From Mytilus trossulus (Eukaryota > Mollusca > Bivalvia > Mytilida > Mytilidae), in the NCBI RefSeq assembly GCF_036588685.1, contig NC_086374.1, positions 37,998,886 to 38,062,885 on the forward strand: a stretch of 64,000 nt of DNA. Reading direction: 5' to 3'. Every line of letters begins with the position of its first letter. Within the stretch, counting starts at the first letter, position 1. The notes under the pieces were generated by a model. It saw nothing but the letters and a program-made list of their open reading frames with translations. It did not search any database and had not been told where the DNA came from. Shown here one piece after another: positions 34,641 through 46,629 of the stretch. Position numbers and translations under genes: made by a program.

Positions 34641-35737
34641 GGCATGTATAATTTAATTGCACTTGAATACGAATTAGAAAAAATCCTATCGGATTTAGAA
34701 TTTCAATAGCTGTTCGGAAGACTCATGGAAAGATTGAACAGAAGTACCTTTTTTTTTCACTGACGTTCGGAAAAGTTCCTGTTTTATGTCCTACCTTATG
34801 GGCATTATATTTTTCGATCATTCTGTCCCGCTTCAGGTTATTGTTTTTAGTGAATGTAGTTTTTGATGAAGTTGAAGTCAAACCAACTTGACTTAATACA
34901 CATGTTCCCTATGATTTTTAATTTCTAATTACAAATGTATAATAAATTTATTTGTAAGCGATATTTTCCTAAAGTATTCCATTCTTTCACATTATGGATT
35001 TAAAATGTACAATTTCGAAACTGGAAGGTCTTCTCCAATTAGAACTTTCATATACATCTTTCTTTTTGATATGGTGGCATATTTTTCACACACTAAAATA
35101 CAAATGAAATCTCTATTCAATATTACTTTTTCTTTTTATTGATCAGCACTTTTAGACCATGTCAGCGTGTATCGTTGGTTACTGTCATTTTGTTTTTCGT
35201 TCACCTTTGTAGTACCTGAGTTGGGCCATTATGTAATATTTTGTTTTATGAATGCAACTCTTTTTAGCATTTAAAACAAAAATGTGTTCATATAATGGAC
35301 TATAACATCCCCATCTTATGTTAAAGGAGGACTGAACCCTCCGATATACATGGTTTACTCCACCACACTATTTATTTACTTGTCTTAATCTAGGAGTATG
35401 TACTCATTAGACAAGTGGATTGTTTTGATTGCTGTCCGTCAACATAATTTCCTGTTTTCGCAAAGACGGTTTGGATGAAATAAGTCTCCCCTAAAGAATG
35501 GCTGTGCCAATTGAAATTGTATTTCATAGTGTTTTAATTTGTGTTACTTCGTTTTTTGATTGAGGTAAGCCTTCCAATTGATATTTTATAGTTTGTCTTT
35601 CTATGTTGTGATGTCATACTATTGTTTCAAGAAAGGCAGAAGGTTTGGTACCATTTAAACGTTAAATCCCGGTAGAATTGTTTGCACATGTCCTAAGTGA
35701 GGAATCTGGTGCATAAGTGTTTCTCGTTTCTATATAG

Positions 35738-35901
35738 ATTAGACCGTTGGTTTTCCCGTCTGAATGGTTTTATACTAGTAATATTTGATCGCCAAGGCTC
35801 CGTGTTGAAGGCCGTACATGGACCTTTAATGGTTCACTTTTACAAATTGTTACTTGGATGGAGAGTTTTCTCATTGGCATACATACCACATCTTCTCGTA
35901 T
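35738..35901 (+). repeat. Dispersed repeat family A, copy
   Basis: GACCGTTGGTTTTCCCGTC, AAGGCTCCGTGTTGAAGGCC, TTGGATGGAGAGTTTTCTCA and CCACATCTTCTCGTATCT. It has a small internal deletion relative to the copy at 23875. Its 3' end abuts the MITE at 35902. Confidence 0.8.
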
Positions 35902-36544
35902 CTAATTAATAGTAATTTTAATATTAAGGTTGCTCTCTCAATTTTTATTCTATAAATATCTCACCTGACGTAGACGTAGAGAAGTACATTAAAGTGACTT
36001 GAAAAAACTACTTACCAAAGACAAACAACGACTCCCAAATGTTAAATTGATATCTATACGCACATGTGTTATCTAAATGAAAATTAGTAACATAGCTTCA
36101 TTAATGATGAAATGGTAAAGATTTGAAGACAATGACAGTGGAAGAAACAGTTCACACTGGATCCATATTTGAAATAACATTTTTCTATTCATTTCAAGTG
36201 CCGATGGAGAGAAATAAGAAGAACCAACCAATGCAGAAATGCTTACTATAAACTGATGTAAGTTAAGTCTAGTTGAGCCGCTCTGTGTGGCTAAAAGGGG
36301 GAACATTCATCGGACAGTGGTTGTTTTTGTCTATAAAAACACGCATTACAATTGCTACAAACAATAATCATAAAATATGTCACAGCCTCACACGAAAAAA
36401 AAAATCTAATTCATTTTCTTGCTCATTGAAGAAAAACGAGGAGTCATAACGGAAATATGACTGAACATTTTGTATTAAGAATAGTTTCATTGTATATGTT
36501 GTGTAAGAGAGAGCAACCGTAATATTAAAATTATTATTAATTAG
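35902..36544. mobile_element. MITE-like element with about 38-bp inverted termini
   Basis: The left end CTAATTAATAGTAATTTTAA continues TATTAAGGTTGCTCTCTC; the right end is its reverse complement with two mismatches (GAGAGAGCAACCGTAATATT through ATTAATTAG). The element is about 643 bp and contains no transposase. Its right part overlaps the left edge of duplication copy 2, where it interrupts collinearity with copy 1 at TAGTTTCATTGT. The target duplication is unclear. Confidence 0.65.
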
Positions 36545-37722
36545 ATTTTTTGTACAAGTTATTAGTGTTTTATGACCTGCTGAACAAAAATGGATGATGC
36601 AAGCACACAGTATTTTGCTTCGCATATTTCTCTCATATTTTCACAACTTCATGATACAGTCTAATACTGAGCATTGATACAAACACATTACAAGACAACA
36701 TAAAGATTTTGTATGGATATGCATATGGTATAAGGAAAATAATTAAAAAAGAATTTAAACTATTCAGGTATCCTCATTTTTAGGTTGAACACAAGGAGAA
36801 TAGCACTTAATGTTAGGTTTATGTATACTTTTTTTGAATTTAAATCATTACACTGGTACATTTTGTAAGATAAACATGTATCACTTATTGCAACTATATA
36901 GGTTTTTAAAACCTTATAACTTGTACAAAAACCCTGTACAAATTATAATTTGTAAACATATTATAACAACATTGGATATCTTCCACTTTAATATAACAAT
37001 TGGGAAACATTCTATTTTTACGGCAGTTGTATTAGTTTATGTAATGCCTACGTTAAATAGCTCTCTGAAAAAGTAAGCTTAGCCAAGCCACGAAGAAATA
37101 GTCTTAAAAAAGAATCGTGCATAACCAACACTCCGAACTCCAAGGACATTTGAAACGGAAAGTCTTTTATAAAATGTCAAATGCAAAAGCGTAAACACAT
37201 TCACAAATAGAAAACAACTGTCATTTTCGTCTCTCTCTCTCTCTATCTTTCAAGAATCAAACGGTTTAAGTAAACAAGACTAATGCTGAAATATTTATTT
37301 TTCAATAATGAAGTTACAATTTCTCCTTTGTTAAATATTCAAAAAGACAAAGAGAAAGAAACATTCCCATTACCTTACGTTTGAACATGAATTCGTTCTA
37401 AAATGGAGTCAATATATATATGATCATAAATGGACGATGATAAAGTAAAAATCAATAATTATAATTAATCTTTTGAAGAGTGAATTAAAATGTTACAACA
37501 TGGGTAACAATTCAAATGAACATTTGGGTACTAATTGTTGCGAGAGGATAAACATCATTTATGATATAGCAAACATATCATCACTTAGTAACAATGAGAT
37601 GTAACATCAATTACGAAAAGCCACCACATATAATAACAATAACAATTACCCTTCAGCTTAATGAGACACAGACCAAACACAGTTGTTTAGTTTAATTGGT
37701 GTGAAACGTGGCATTAGAACAA

Positions 37723-38985
37723 ATGGATTTGTGTCAACTTTTAAAGCCACAAATGCCACAGTTGCACATATTGTTATTAGTTTTACTATTAGCCTTTCAA
37801 ATGATCAACGCATCTTATTTTACTGAAATCGAAAGATTGCATAAAGATTTGATGACTGGATATAATAAAGATATATTGCCACAATGGAACAAATCACAAC
37901 CAGTAGATGTCTCAATTGCATTTCATTTATTTAATCTGAATGGAATAGACAGTGTAAAGGGAGTTATTGCCATTGCAGGATATTTTATTCTCCAATGGAT
38001 TGACGTAAATATGCAATGGACACCAGCCAATTACACTTCTATAGAAACCATAGTCATACCACTTGAACAGGTATGGAAACCGCCTGTCATAAATGCTAAT
38101 TCTGTATTAGAATTTAAATTCTTTGGAGCCACTGGAGCCTCTGTTCGTGTTACACATACAGGTCTGGTCACATGGGCTCCAGGTCATAATTTGGAATATA
38201 CTTGTAATGTGGATACATCGTACTACCCTTTCGATACACAGATGTGTGAAATGGAAGTTATGATGTGGGGGTACAGTTCAAAAGAACTAACTTTTACGAC
38301 GAGCAGAACTGATGTTGACCTCAGCTTTTTTCAATTAAACAATGAATGGGAATTAATGTATACTTCAGCTGTTGCAATCAATAGTAGTACTTTAAGTCCG
38401 CGTGTGGAAATTGAAACCCACTTTGAACGTCGTCCTTTATATTATGTAATGAATCTTATTTTCCCTGTAATGTTTTTAGCATTACTAAATTTATTTGTAT
38501 TTCTTTTGCCACAGGATTCAGGTGAAAGGGTTGGATTTTCAGTTACACTATTGTTAGCAAATGTTATGTTTTTAACGATTGCACAGAATATGCTCCCAGC
38601 TACAGCAATACCGAGAATGTCCGCCATTTGCATTGCACTGTTACTGAATCTATGTTATAGCGGACTTATAGTCATTACTGTTATCATTAGCCGCAACATC
38701 TATCATAAGCCGGACGAGCAGGTTATCTCTAACTGGATAGTGAAATTTGTACAAATAGGTAAATTATTTAGAAGTAACCATAAGCAAGTATCATCAGAAA
38801 TGATAATTCCTCACGTTGAAAAGGACTTCGATGGAGAAAAATACGAAAACAGGAAAGAAAATAACCTACACAAGGTCAACTGGCAGCAAGTTGCAAGAAT
38901 GGTGGACCGTATTGCCCTTATCTCTTATATTACACTTTTCATATTTGGTTGTAGCGGCGTTGTAATAGATATTTCTCAAAGGTAA
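37723..38985 (+). CDS. Cys-loop ligand-gated ion channel subunit (nAChR-like), intronless, paralogue 2
   Basis: 420 aa from ATG 37723, with the same architecture as the gene at 29813. Cys161-Cys175 loop reads CNVDTSYYPFDTQMC and loop B reads WGYSSKEL. Relative to paralogue 1, the extracellular domain has about 30 substitutions, many non-conservative (e.g. around residues 128-166). From TM1 to the end of the cytoplasmic loop only a few residues differ, and bases about 38693-38960 match the partner essentially perfectly. The last residues diverge again (VVIDISQR against VFIDCSRR). Its upstream 370 bp resemble those of paralogue 1, so regulation may be shared. Ligand unknown; loop C lacks the vicinal Cys pair. 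Confidence 0.92.
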   Translation: MDLCQLLKPQMPQLHILLLVLLLAFQMINASYFTEIERLHKDLMTGYNKDILPQWNKSQPVDVSIAFHLFNLNGIDSVKGVIAIAGYFILQWIDVNMQWTPANYTSIETIVIPLEQVWKPPVINANSVLEFKFFGATGASVRVTHTGLVTWAPGHNLEYTCNVDTSYYPFDTQMCEMEVMMWGYSSKELTFTTSRTDVDLSFFQLNNEWELMYTSAVAINSSTLSPRVEIETHFERRPLYYVMNLIFPVMFLALLNLFVFLLPQDSGERVGFSVTLLLANVMFLTIAQNMLPATAIPRMSAICIALLLNLCYSGLIVITVIISRNIYHKPDEQVISNWIVKFVQIGKLFRSNHKQVSSEMIIPHVEKDFDGEKYENRKENNLHKVNWQQVARMVDRIALISYITLFIFGCSGVVIDISQR

Positions 38986-39259
38986 AATGGTGTGTGTTGC
39001 TGAATGAACAATTTATTAATTCGAGTAATGCTAAAAAACAAATCCGACATTATGCATAGTCTAACTTTTTAGAAAAGTCCAAGAAATCCAATATCGTTAT
39101 CCAAACTGTAAGAAAAAAAGGGGAGAAAAATGAGACAACACTAAAGGTGCAGCGTACAAAAACAATAAATCAGGAAGATGTAACAAAAACCATGTCAAAT
39201 TGTATATCCAGTGCAAAATGTAGAAGAAGAAAAATAAGCAGCCACCTTCTTTATATCAT

Positions 39260-40930
39260 TGACTGACGATATCAATCATAGTCAATCAGATCATTAGGAT
39301 TAGAATACAGCATATATAAGTAATTACAAACCAACTTTAATATGAAACCCATTACTGGATTCAATTGCAATCTGAGGTTGTAATTTGTAAGCAGAGCAAG
39401 CTTATATTGATGACACAGGCTGCCTTAATTTGACAAAAATATTTCTAAAAGAGCCATATATATAACATGGTCGCCAAGCTGTTCGACGCCATTCATTTAA
39501 AAGTAAAATATGACCTTCGGAAATATTGCGATAAGGTACACCTACAGCTTGGGTTGATTTTGCTTTGTCCACCGGCCCACCATGGAAGTGGCAAAGACTT
39601 GCAAGTATTATCACTTGAAAAAAAGCAGATAAGCATTTGTAATCAATTTTTTTACAAAAAAGAGATCATAGCTAGAGTGGGCAGGTGGAAAAAGCAAAAT
39701 CCACTCGGGCTGTTGTGTACATTGTACCAACGTTATCAATCGGATATTGATTCTTAAAATTTCTAAAAAAAAAATCTGCTGTAAAATCTTCAATTACAAT
39801 CTTGAAAATTTAATACTTATAGTAATATTAAAACTTATATTTTTTCTACGCTTATCACTTCCATTCACCACACTCAATTTTCTTATTCGTCCCATTAAGT
39901 GTAGTATTTTCTGTAAAGTGTATTTGTTGATACAAATGTTTTGTTTTAGATCATAAAAATACCATACTGTGTGGAAAAGATTACAAAAACAATATCACTG
40001 AGGTTGATATCAACCAAATGCTTGTCTCTTTGCTCGAAAACATGTTTGTTAGAATTGGTTTTTTCTGTCTTCTTATCTTTTATGTTTGCTAATATGCTTT
40101 GTCTATATGCCTTTTTGTGCTTTTTTGTTACATATTTGTTTGTTTTTATAGTTATTCAGATTAAAACACAATGTTGACAGCTGTACCCCTATTTTTTTTT
40201 TTACATTTTTACCTATTACTTTTGTTGTCATTGTCAATATAATGTATTTTGATGTGACTGTCATATAAGTGAGAGGTTAAGATAGCTTTAAACCCAGGTT
40301 AAATATTTCGTTGTCAACAAAAGAAAATGCTTGTACCAAGTCAGGAATATGACAGTTGACATTTATTCGATTGATGTTTTCGAGCTTTTGATTTTGTCAT
40401 TTGATTAAGGAATTTCCTTTTTTAATTTTCCTCGGAGTTCAGTATCTTTATGATTTAACTTTTTGATATGTCAACTGAACAGACAGTTGGTATTCCCATG
40501 GGTACTTATTGTTTTTAATAGAAAAACTTCTCAAAGTCGAAAAGGGAAAAAATCTCGAAAAGTTGTTTAAGGACCGGTAAGGGCCGATTTTGGCCTCAAA
40601 TTTCAGGTTCATCTAACGAAAGATTTTGGACAATTTTTAAACACTTAAGTATCTATTTCAATTGATTCAGTTAGTTTATGTGACAGAATTTAACTGATTA
40701 AGTTTTTAAAACTCCTCCGATTAAGTTTTTAAAACCCCTCCTATCAATATGAAAACAACCGTCACTTTTCATGTGTTTTTTGTCAAAAATGAAAGTGGTC
40801 GCATTTGTGTTCCTTACTCAACCTTTATATACATGTTATGTATTATCATCAAATGCAACTTACATTTCAATATTATGAATGAACACAAATGCGGCCACTT
40901 TTATTTAAGACGGAAACCGTCTAAAATTTA
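39260..40930. other. Gene-free stretch unique to duplication copy 2
   Basis: No supported gene. A short direct repeat CTGATTAAGTTTTTAAAACT recurs with GATTAAGTTTTTAAAACCCC near 40697-40740. AATGAAAGTGGTCGCATTTG near 40790 and its inverse CAAATGCGGCCACTTTTATT near 40885 form the arms of a stem of about 110 bp. Confidence 0.5.
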
Positions 40931-42039
40931 ACTAAAATGCTAAATTAATGATGTTAGTACCCGATATATGTGCATTGTTTTGTCAAAAACAGCCCACTAT
41001 TTTGCAAAACTGCTATATTTTGGGGCCAAAATAGGGTCTTACTGAACCTACTCCTTTCAATTTCCGGAAAGTTTGATGAAGTCCTAGCTGTCACTTGTTT
41101 ATTGTTGGCTCGCGGGTACAAACAAATCAGCAAAAAAATTAACATTTGTTTTTTTTTATTACAAATATTATTTATTACACTATTAGTTTTAACTTTATAA
41201 CTTGTTACAAAAATCACCAAGACAAATCGATTTGGGTTGGCCACAAATGACTTTAAAATTGTTTTTATAGTAACATTAAAAAAGCTCGAAATTATCTCCC
41301 TTTGGTGCAAAAATGTCATTTTTTGACGTTTAAATTGAAACATCTTTTTTAACTCATAGGTGACCAATATTTTTTATTATTGTTTTCAAACAAGCTATAC
41401 ATAAACTTAATAATTGTAAAACTTAAGCGGTTTCTGTAATTAAGTTCTTTTCTTATTTCGATATTACCAATATTTCTCTATTAGTTCAACAGAAAAAAGG
41501 ACATTTACAGTAATGTATGCTTCTTTCGGAGGCAGATTGTGAGCTTACATGAACGATGACCGCATGTTTTTATTTCATATTTTATTAGGTATAAGATAGT
41601 GTTTAATCATAGAAAAAAATAGCAAAATTCTATATTAAAAACAAAAGTTGATTTAGAACCTCGGGCCCCTTTAAATAGGACATAATATTATCTCATCTGA
41701 TTATAACACTGATTTTATATGGTCGCATTTTTATACATATTTTATTTTAGTATTTCCTTAAAAAATCCCATATCTTAGGAATCAGTCAGCTTTCACAAGA
41801 AATTAACAGTATCATCTTATGTAGTGTTGATCAAAATAAATAACAGTTACTCTATAGAGGTAAAGATTTTGTGTTTTGAGTTAGATATGTGATTAATTGA
41901 AAACACAAATAAAATGCTTTACCCCAACTAGCATGATATATTAATGGTGATCAATTAAGACTGAATTTGTCCGAATTATCATTGATATGGTCATATTTAT
42001 AAATTAACTGTTAACAAAACTTCTTTTTTTTAAATACTA

Positions 42040-42500
42040 ATAACATTAACGGTACCAAATTTCCTGCACCAGATGCGCATTTCGACAAAACATGTCTTTT
42101 CAGTGATGCTCGTGGCCAAAATATTTGAAATCCAAAGCTTATATAAAGGTTGATGAGCTATACCCAAAGATTTCCAAAAAGAAGAGCAAAATCCGTGAAA
42201 GGAATCAGAGCTTTGCATGAGGGAGATACATTCCTTAATTTATAATAATTTCTAACATGTTGTAACAGAAAATTTTAATAACACAATAAAACCCTCGTAG
42301 ATTCATGCCAGTAGCGAGGTACTGGCTACTGGGCTGGTCATACCCTCGGAACTAACAGTCCACCAGCAGAGGCATCAACCTAGTAAGGCTTTTCTACTTT
42401 TTTTTGGATTCGAGCATCATTAATGAGTCATTTGTAGACAAAACGCGCGTCTGGCGTAAATACAAAATTTAATCCTGGTATCTATGATGAGTTTATTGAA
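42040..42500 (+). repeat. Composite dispersed repeat ending in family D
   Basis: ACCAGATGCGCATTTCGACA, CTCGTGGCCAAAATATTTG, AAGAGCAAAATCCGTGAAAG and GGGAGATACATTCCTTAATT, then CTGGCTACTGGGCTGGTCAT and the family D end. It is absent from the corresponding place in duplication copy 1, so it inserted after the duplication. Confidence 0.7.
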
Positions 42501-43249
42501 TGAAGTTGAATCCAATCAAAATTTGCAACTTTGAGTGTAATTGTTTGATACTGACAAAACACTTTCACTATTCCTATCAACTGACTAGATTTGATCAAAA
42601 TTATATTTTCCACATTAATACATAAATGGCAATTTAGAATAAAGGAACAATATGCAAGTGTTTATCTAAAAATAAAGAAGTTTTTGGTATGACTATTTCT
42701 TAATTTAAGAACAAATAAATATTAGTATACCACTGTTCGCAAAATTCTGCATGTTTGTGTTTCCAAGTACCTGGTACTTCAATCAGACTCAGATATAACA
42801 TATAAAAAATGTCAGTTAATGATTGAAACGGTGATTCCAGTTTCTGCAAGACATAGAAGCACACAATTCTTTTTCAAACTATGTCTTTTATTTAGGAATA
42901 TGCACCATACCGGTAAGGGTCGAAACGAGCGGAAGCTCATGCGTTATTGTGAGAGGAATATCATGTCTGTCATTCAAAATGCATCAATGCAACATACTTG
43001 GTCGGTTGAGAACAAAACTTAACTAGATAGAAATGATTTCAGTTACCCAGTTGTGAACTTTTCATCTCTTAGTTGATACGATATTTCAGAAGTGAATTTC
43101 CCATCATGATTTCCTTGAATAGGGTTGCCAATTAAAAGGAAGCTATCTAATCAAGAGCTCCAAGTGTTGAAGTTGGATGCATTTTTGGAACAGTCAACCA
43201 AATCCTGATGGCGATCTTGAAATTTCAAAGGAATGCCTTCAACTTCCCC

Positions 43250-45540
43250 TTAAAATCTAAATGATAAACTGTCAAAGCGTATAAGAAAGAAACGATCAGA
43301 CTAAACGAACGTGTCGAATACATCAAACCTGATGTTATATCATAGGATGTGATTCATGGTAATCAAATGAAAACCGAACGACAGAAATCTTTCCCAAAGG
43401 GTACAACAAAAATGAGTTTCGCAAGGACAGAAACAAAAACGGGGCAGTCGAATGCAATGCAGTCCATGATACTAATGCCTCCGATGACAACAGTAAAAAT
43501 TTATAGTGAACTACAATGGACAGAAATCCAAACAAAGACAAAATCAGTCCCTATTGGTTGCTTCTACCGTCCACCAAATGCAAGCATATACGCATATATA
43601 TAACCTCATAACATCAGTACTATAAGAGTGAAAGCAGCAAAGATGAATTTTTAACACTTGCAGGAGATTTTAACCTTCCTCATATATAATGGGGGAAAAC
43701 AACAGTCAAATCCGGAAAAAGCACAAGTAAAACATCACCAATAGCTTCTGGAACTCATTGAAGAATTTGGAATTGAACAACTACAAAAAAAAACAAGTTG
43801 GTAAAACAACATCAATGACTTATTTCTTACAAACCATGCAAGCCTTGTAAAGTCATGAAGCACACTACCTGGAATATGAGATCACAAACATCATTATTCT
43901 TGATACAGACTTAAAATCACAATTTAATCAACAAAAAACAAGAGAATTATACGTTTAAACTTTACAAAAAAGTAAAATGGGAGGTGATCACAGCTGACAT
44001 TATAAAATTAGGCTTTGAAATCACCAATAATGACACCTCTGTTGAAAATAAGTTGACAAACCTTAAAAATGGTATTGTAACAACACTTATAAAAAATAAG
44101 AGAAAATCACAAGAAACTCCGAAGAAAATTCAAAACAGAAAGTCCCTAATCAAATGGCAAAATCAAAATCTACATTGATTATCAAACAACGTGAAAAAGA
44201 AAGTAAGCAGAAAACACAAACTGTTTCAGAAAGACAGAAAAGCCCGAGGACTGATGCAATTTAAAGAACATAAAAACAAGAATGTGTCCCAGTACACGGA
44301 TGCTTCATCCGCACTATCATTTTTTATGTTCAGTGGACCATGAAAATGGGGGAAAATCTATAATTTGGCATTTAAATTAAAAAGGTCATATCATAGGATA
44401 CATGTGTACTAAGTTTCGAGTTGATTGGACTTCATCTTCATCAAAAACTCCCTCGACAAAAAACTTTAACCAAAACGTTAACCTGAAGCGGAACGAACGG
44501 ACGAACGAACGAATAGAGTGCCGGACGCACAGACCAAAAAACGTAATGTCCATTAATGAGTCATAAAAACTTCACAGAAAGCTGTACGACAAACTGACTG
44601 GCAGTATGTCAACACAGTAATAGACGCAGCTTTTGAGGAAGGTAATGGAAAACCATTTTGGCGATGAATAAAGTTTAACTGTACTGACAACACAGGTGTA
44701 GCTAGAATAATTTTTTTTTTTTACATCAGGACAGCAAATGTTTGGCAGCCTTACTTAACGACCAATTCAAATCAGTCCTCATCACTTTGAAGACCAACTA
44801 CCACAGACACATGAATCAAAATATCCAAGTATGAACAACATTAAAACCGAAGTTCTGGTAGAAAAATATTGATGAAATTCAACATCAATAAAGCTTGCGG
44901 ACCAGACGGCATCGCAAACAAAGTATAACAGCTATGCTCAACTGAATTAGTACCAGTAGTGAATTACATATTTCAGCTTAGTCTAGACTCAAAAACACTA
45001 CAATCTGACCAAAGGAATGCGAAAATCAGTCCAATACTTAAAAAGGGATTATATACAAAGCAGCATATTACTGACCTGTATCACTCACTTGTGTAGGCAG
45101 TAAACTCCTTTAACATATAGTTTGCAAGCCTATCCTGAAACACCTGAGGCACACATTATACTTATGTAATTCCAACATAGCTTCCGTAGTGGCCATTCCT
45201 GCAAAAGTCGGCTTCTTATTACTTACTATGCATGACATCATGAAATCTTCCGATGACATCAAGGAAATTGATTGAACCATACTGGATTTTAGTAAGACAT
45301 TCGAAACTGTGCCTCATCGAAAAGTTTTACACAAAATTAAGAACTAGGGAATTGAAGATAATACAAATGCATAGATTAAATTAATACTATAATGCAACGT
45401 GACAAGCGAGTTATGGTCGGAGGATCTTTCCTCTTTCCCCTTTATTGCAATGGCATATTAATGACTGTGTAAAATCACAAGTACATCTGTTTACCGACGA
45501 CTGCCTCCTGTATAATTCCATAAACACACCATATGACCAA
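43250..45540 (+). pseudogene. Decayed CR1/Jockey-like LINE with endonuclease and reverse transcriptase remnants
   Basis: Order of recognisable pieces: VPIGCFYRPPNAS (endonuclease), LAGDFNLPH-like LQEILTF frame (about 43660), KLGFEITNNDTSVENKL (44000s), NINKACGPDGI (RT motif 1, about 44890), ISPILKKG (RT motif 2a, about 45030), LDFSKTFETVPHRK-like frame (about 45290) and HLFTDDCLLYNSI (catalytic DD box, about 45490). Stops and frameshifts separate them. A family B repeat interrupts the linker at 44280-44565. Its 5' part is homologous to 33480-34470. Confidence 0.85.
44280..44565 (+). repeat. Dispersed repeat family B, copy inside a LINE
   Basis: AAGAATGTGTCCCAGTACAC, GATGCTTCATCCGCACTATC, ACTAAGTTTCGAGTTGATTG and GGACGAACGAACGAAT. 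It interrupts the LINE of duplication copy 2 where copy 1 continues without it. Confidence 0.8.
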
Positions 45541-46119
45541 TTTCAAATACTGTGGATTTATTAATATTCGTTGGATACCAATTTTTAAGGGTTTCGTGGG
45601 GACAGGAGAACCACGAATTTAAATGTTCAACTGACTACTTTTAAGAGTATCTATGACAAAAACGCCTTGTGTATACAACTCCTTTGGGACCATATTTAAA
45701 ATAAACAGCTGTGCCAAGAGAGCATGATACGACCGTGGTTTAAAAACTAATCAATGTCATATAAGAAATTCATGAAAAACGATCTTAATAGATATAAACC
45801 AAAATTTCATGTTACTGCTCAATGCATTGTACGAACAGTAAAAATCAACCCTTTTTATAAATAAAATCACACAACTCCAAAGCATACAAGAGGCTGTCAC
45901 AACGACAGCAAACCGGATTTATTAACATTTACTTGTAGTTTAAACATATTTTATTGTTCAAAATGACAAAAGGATCAGACACAAGTTTTACAACTTAGTA
46001 ACGTCTTCTCCAAAACAAATACAAAATATGCACATTAATTAATGAACATATGAAATATTTCTTAGTAACAAATAATTTAAGAATAAAGACATGAAAACAA
46101 AAGGAAAAATTTATTTGTA

Positions 46120-46600
46120 TCCTGCCAATATCACAAGAACCATAACTGATGAACGGTGAAAGTGAAAATCGTCAATATCAAATTTGACCTCCATTTTGTC
46201 ATCAGTATCAACATATTAAAATTTAAAAAGCTTAGGTTGAATGGTTCATGAGTAAATGCACGGACACGACTGGAAAAGCAATTTTTCAATCTTTCAAGAA
46301 CCATAACTCTTGAACGGTCAAAGTCAAAATCGTCATTATTGATCTTGACCTCCATTTTGTCATGAGTAACAACATATTTTAAAAATTTGGGAAGCTTTGG
46401 TTGAACAGTTAATACTTAAATCCACGGACATGACTGGAAATGCCATTTTTAAATCTTTCAAGAACCATAACTCCTGAACGGTAAAAGTCAAAATCGTCAT
46501 TATTAAACTTGACCGTCAATTTGTTGTCTGTACAAACATAGCTTTGGTTGAATGGTTCATGAGTAAATGCAAGGACAACATTTGGTTGCCGCCCGCCCGG
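46120..46600. repeat. Three-copy tandem repeat, about 164-bp unit
   Basis: AGAACCATAACT(G/C)(A/T)TGAACGG recurs near 46137, 46299 and 46463. Each copy carries AAAATCGTCA(A/T)TAT, TTGACCTCCATTTTGTCAT and GGTTGAATGGTTCATGAGTA. Confidence 0.85.
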
Positions 46601-46629
46601 CCGCCCAGCCACCATACATCCCCAAATCA

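Larger units (their letters stand above)
36370..44770 (+). repeat. Segmental duplication, copy 2
   Basis: Partner of 28745-34470. Extra DNA relative to copy 1 lies at about 36500-36955, 39260-41660, 42040-42500 (a common dispersed repeat plus family D) and 44280-44565 (family B). These insertions presumably post-date the duplication. Confidence 0.85.

Noticed and set aside
40954-41367. 137-aa minus-strand frame
   Set aside because: Basic, Asn/Lys-rich translation of AT-rich repeat DNA. Parts recur at 31380-31620 after the other channel gene, so it is duplicated non-coding sequence.
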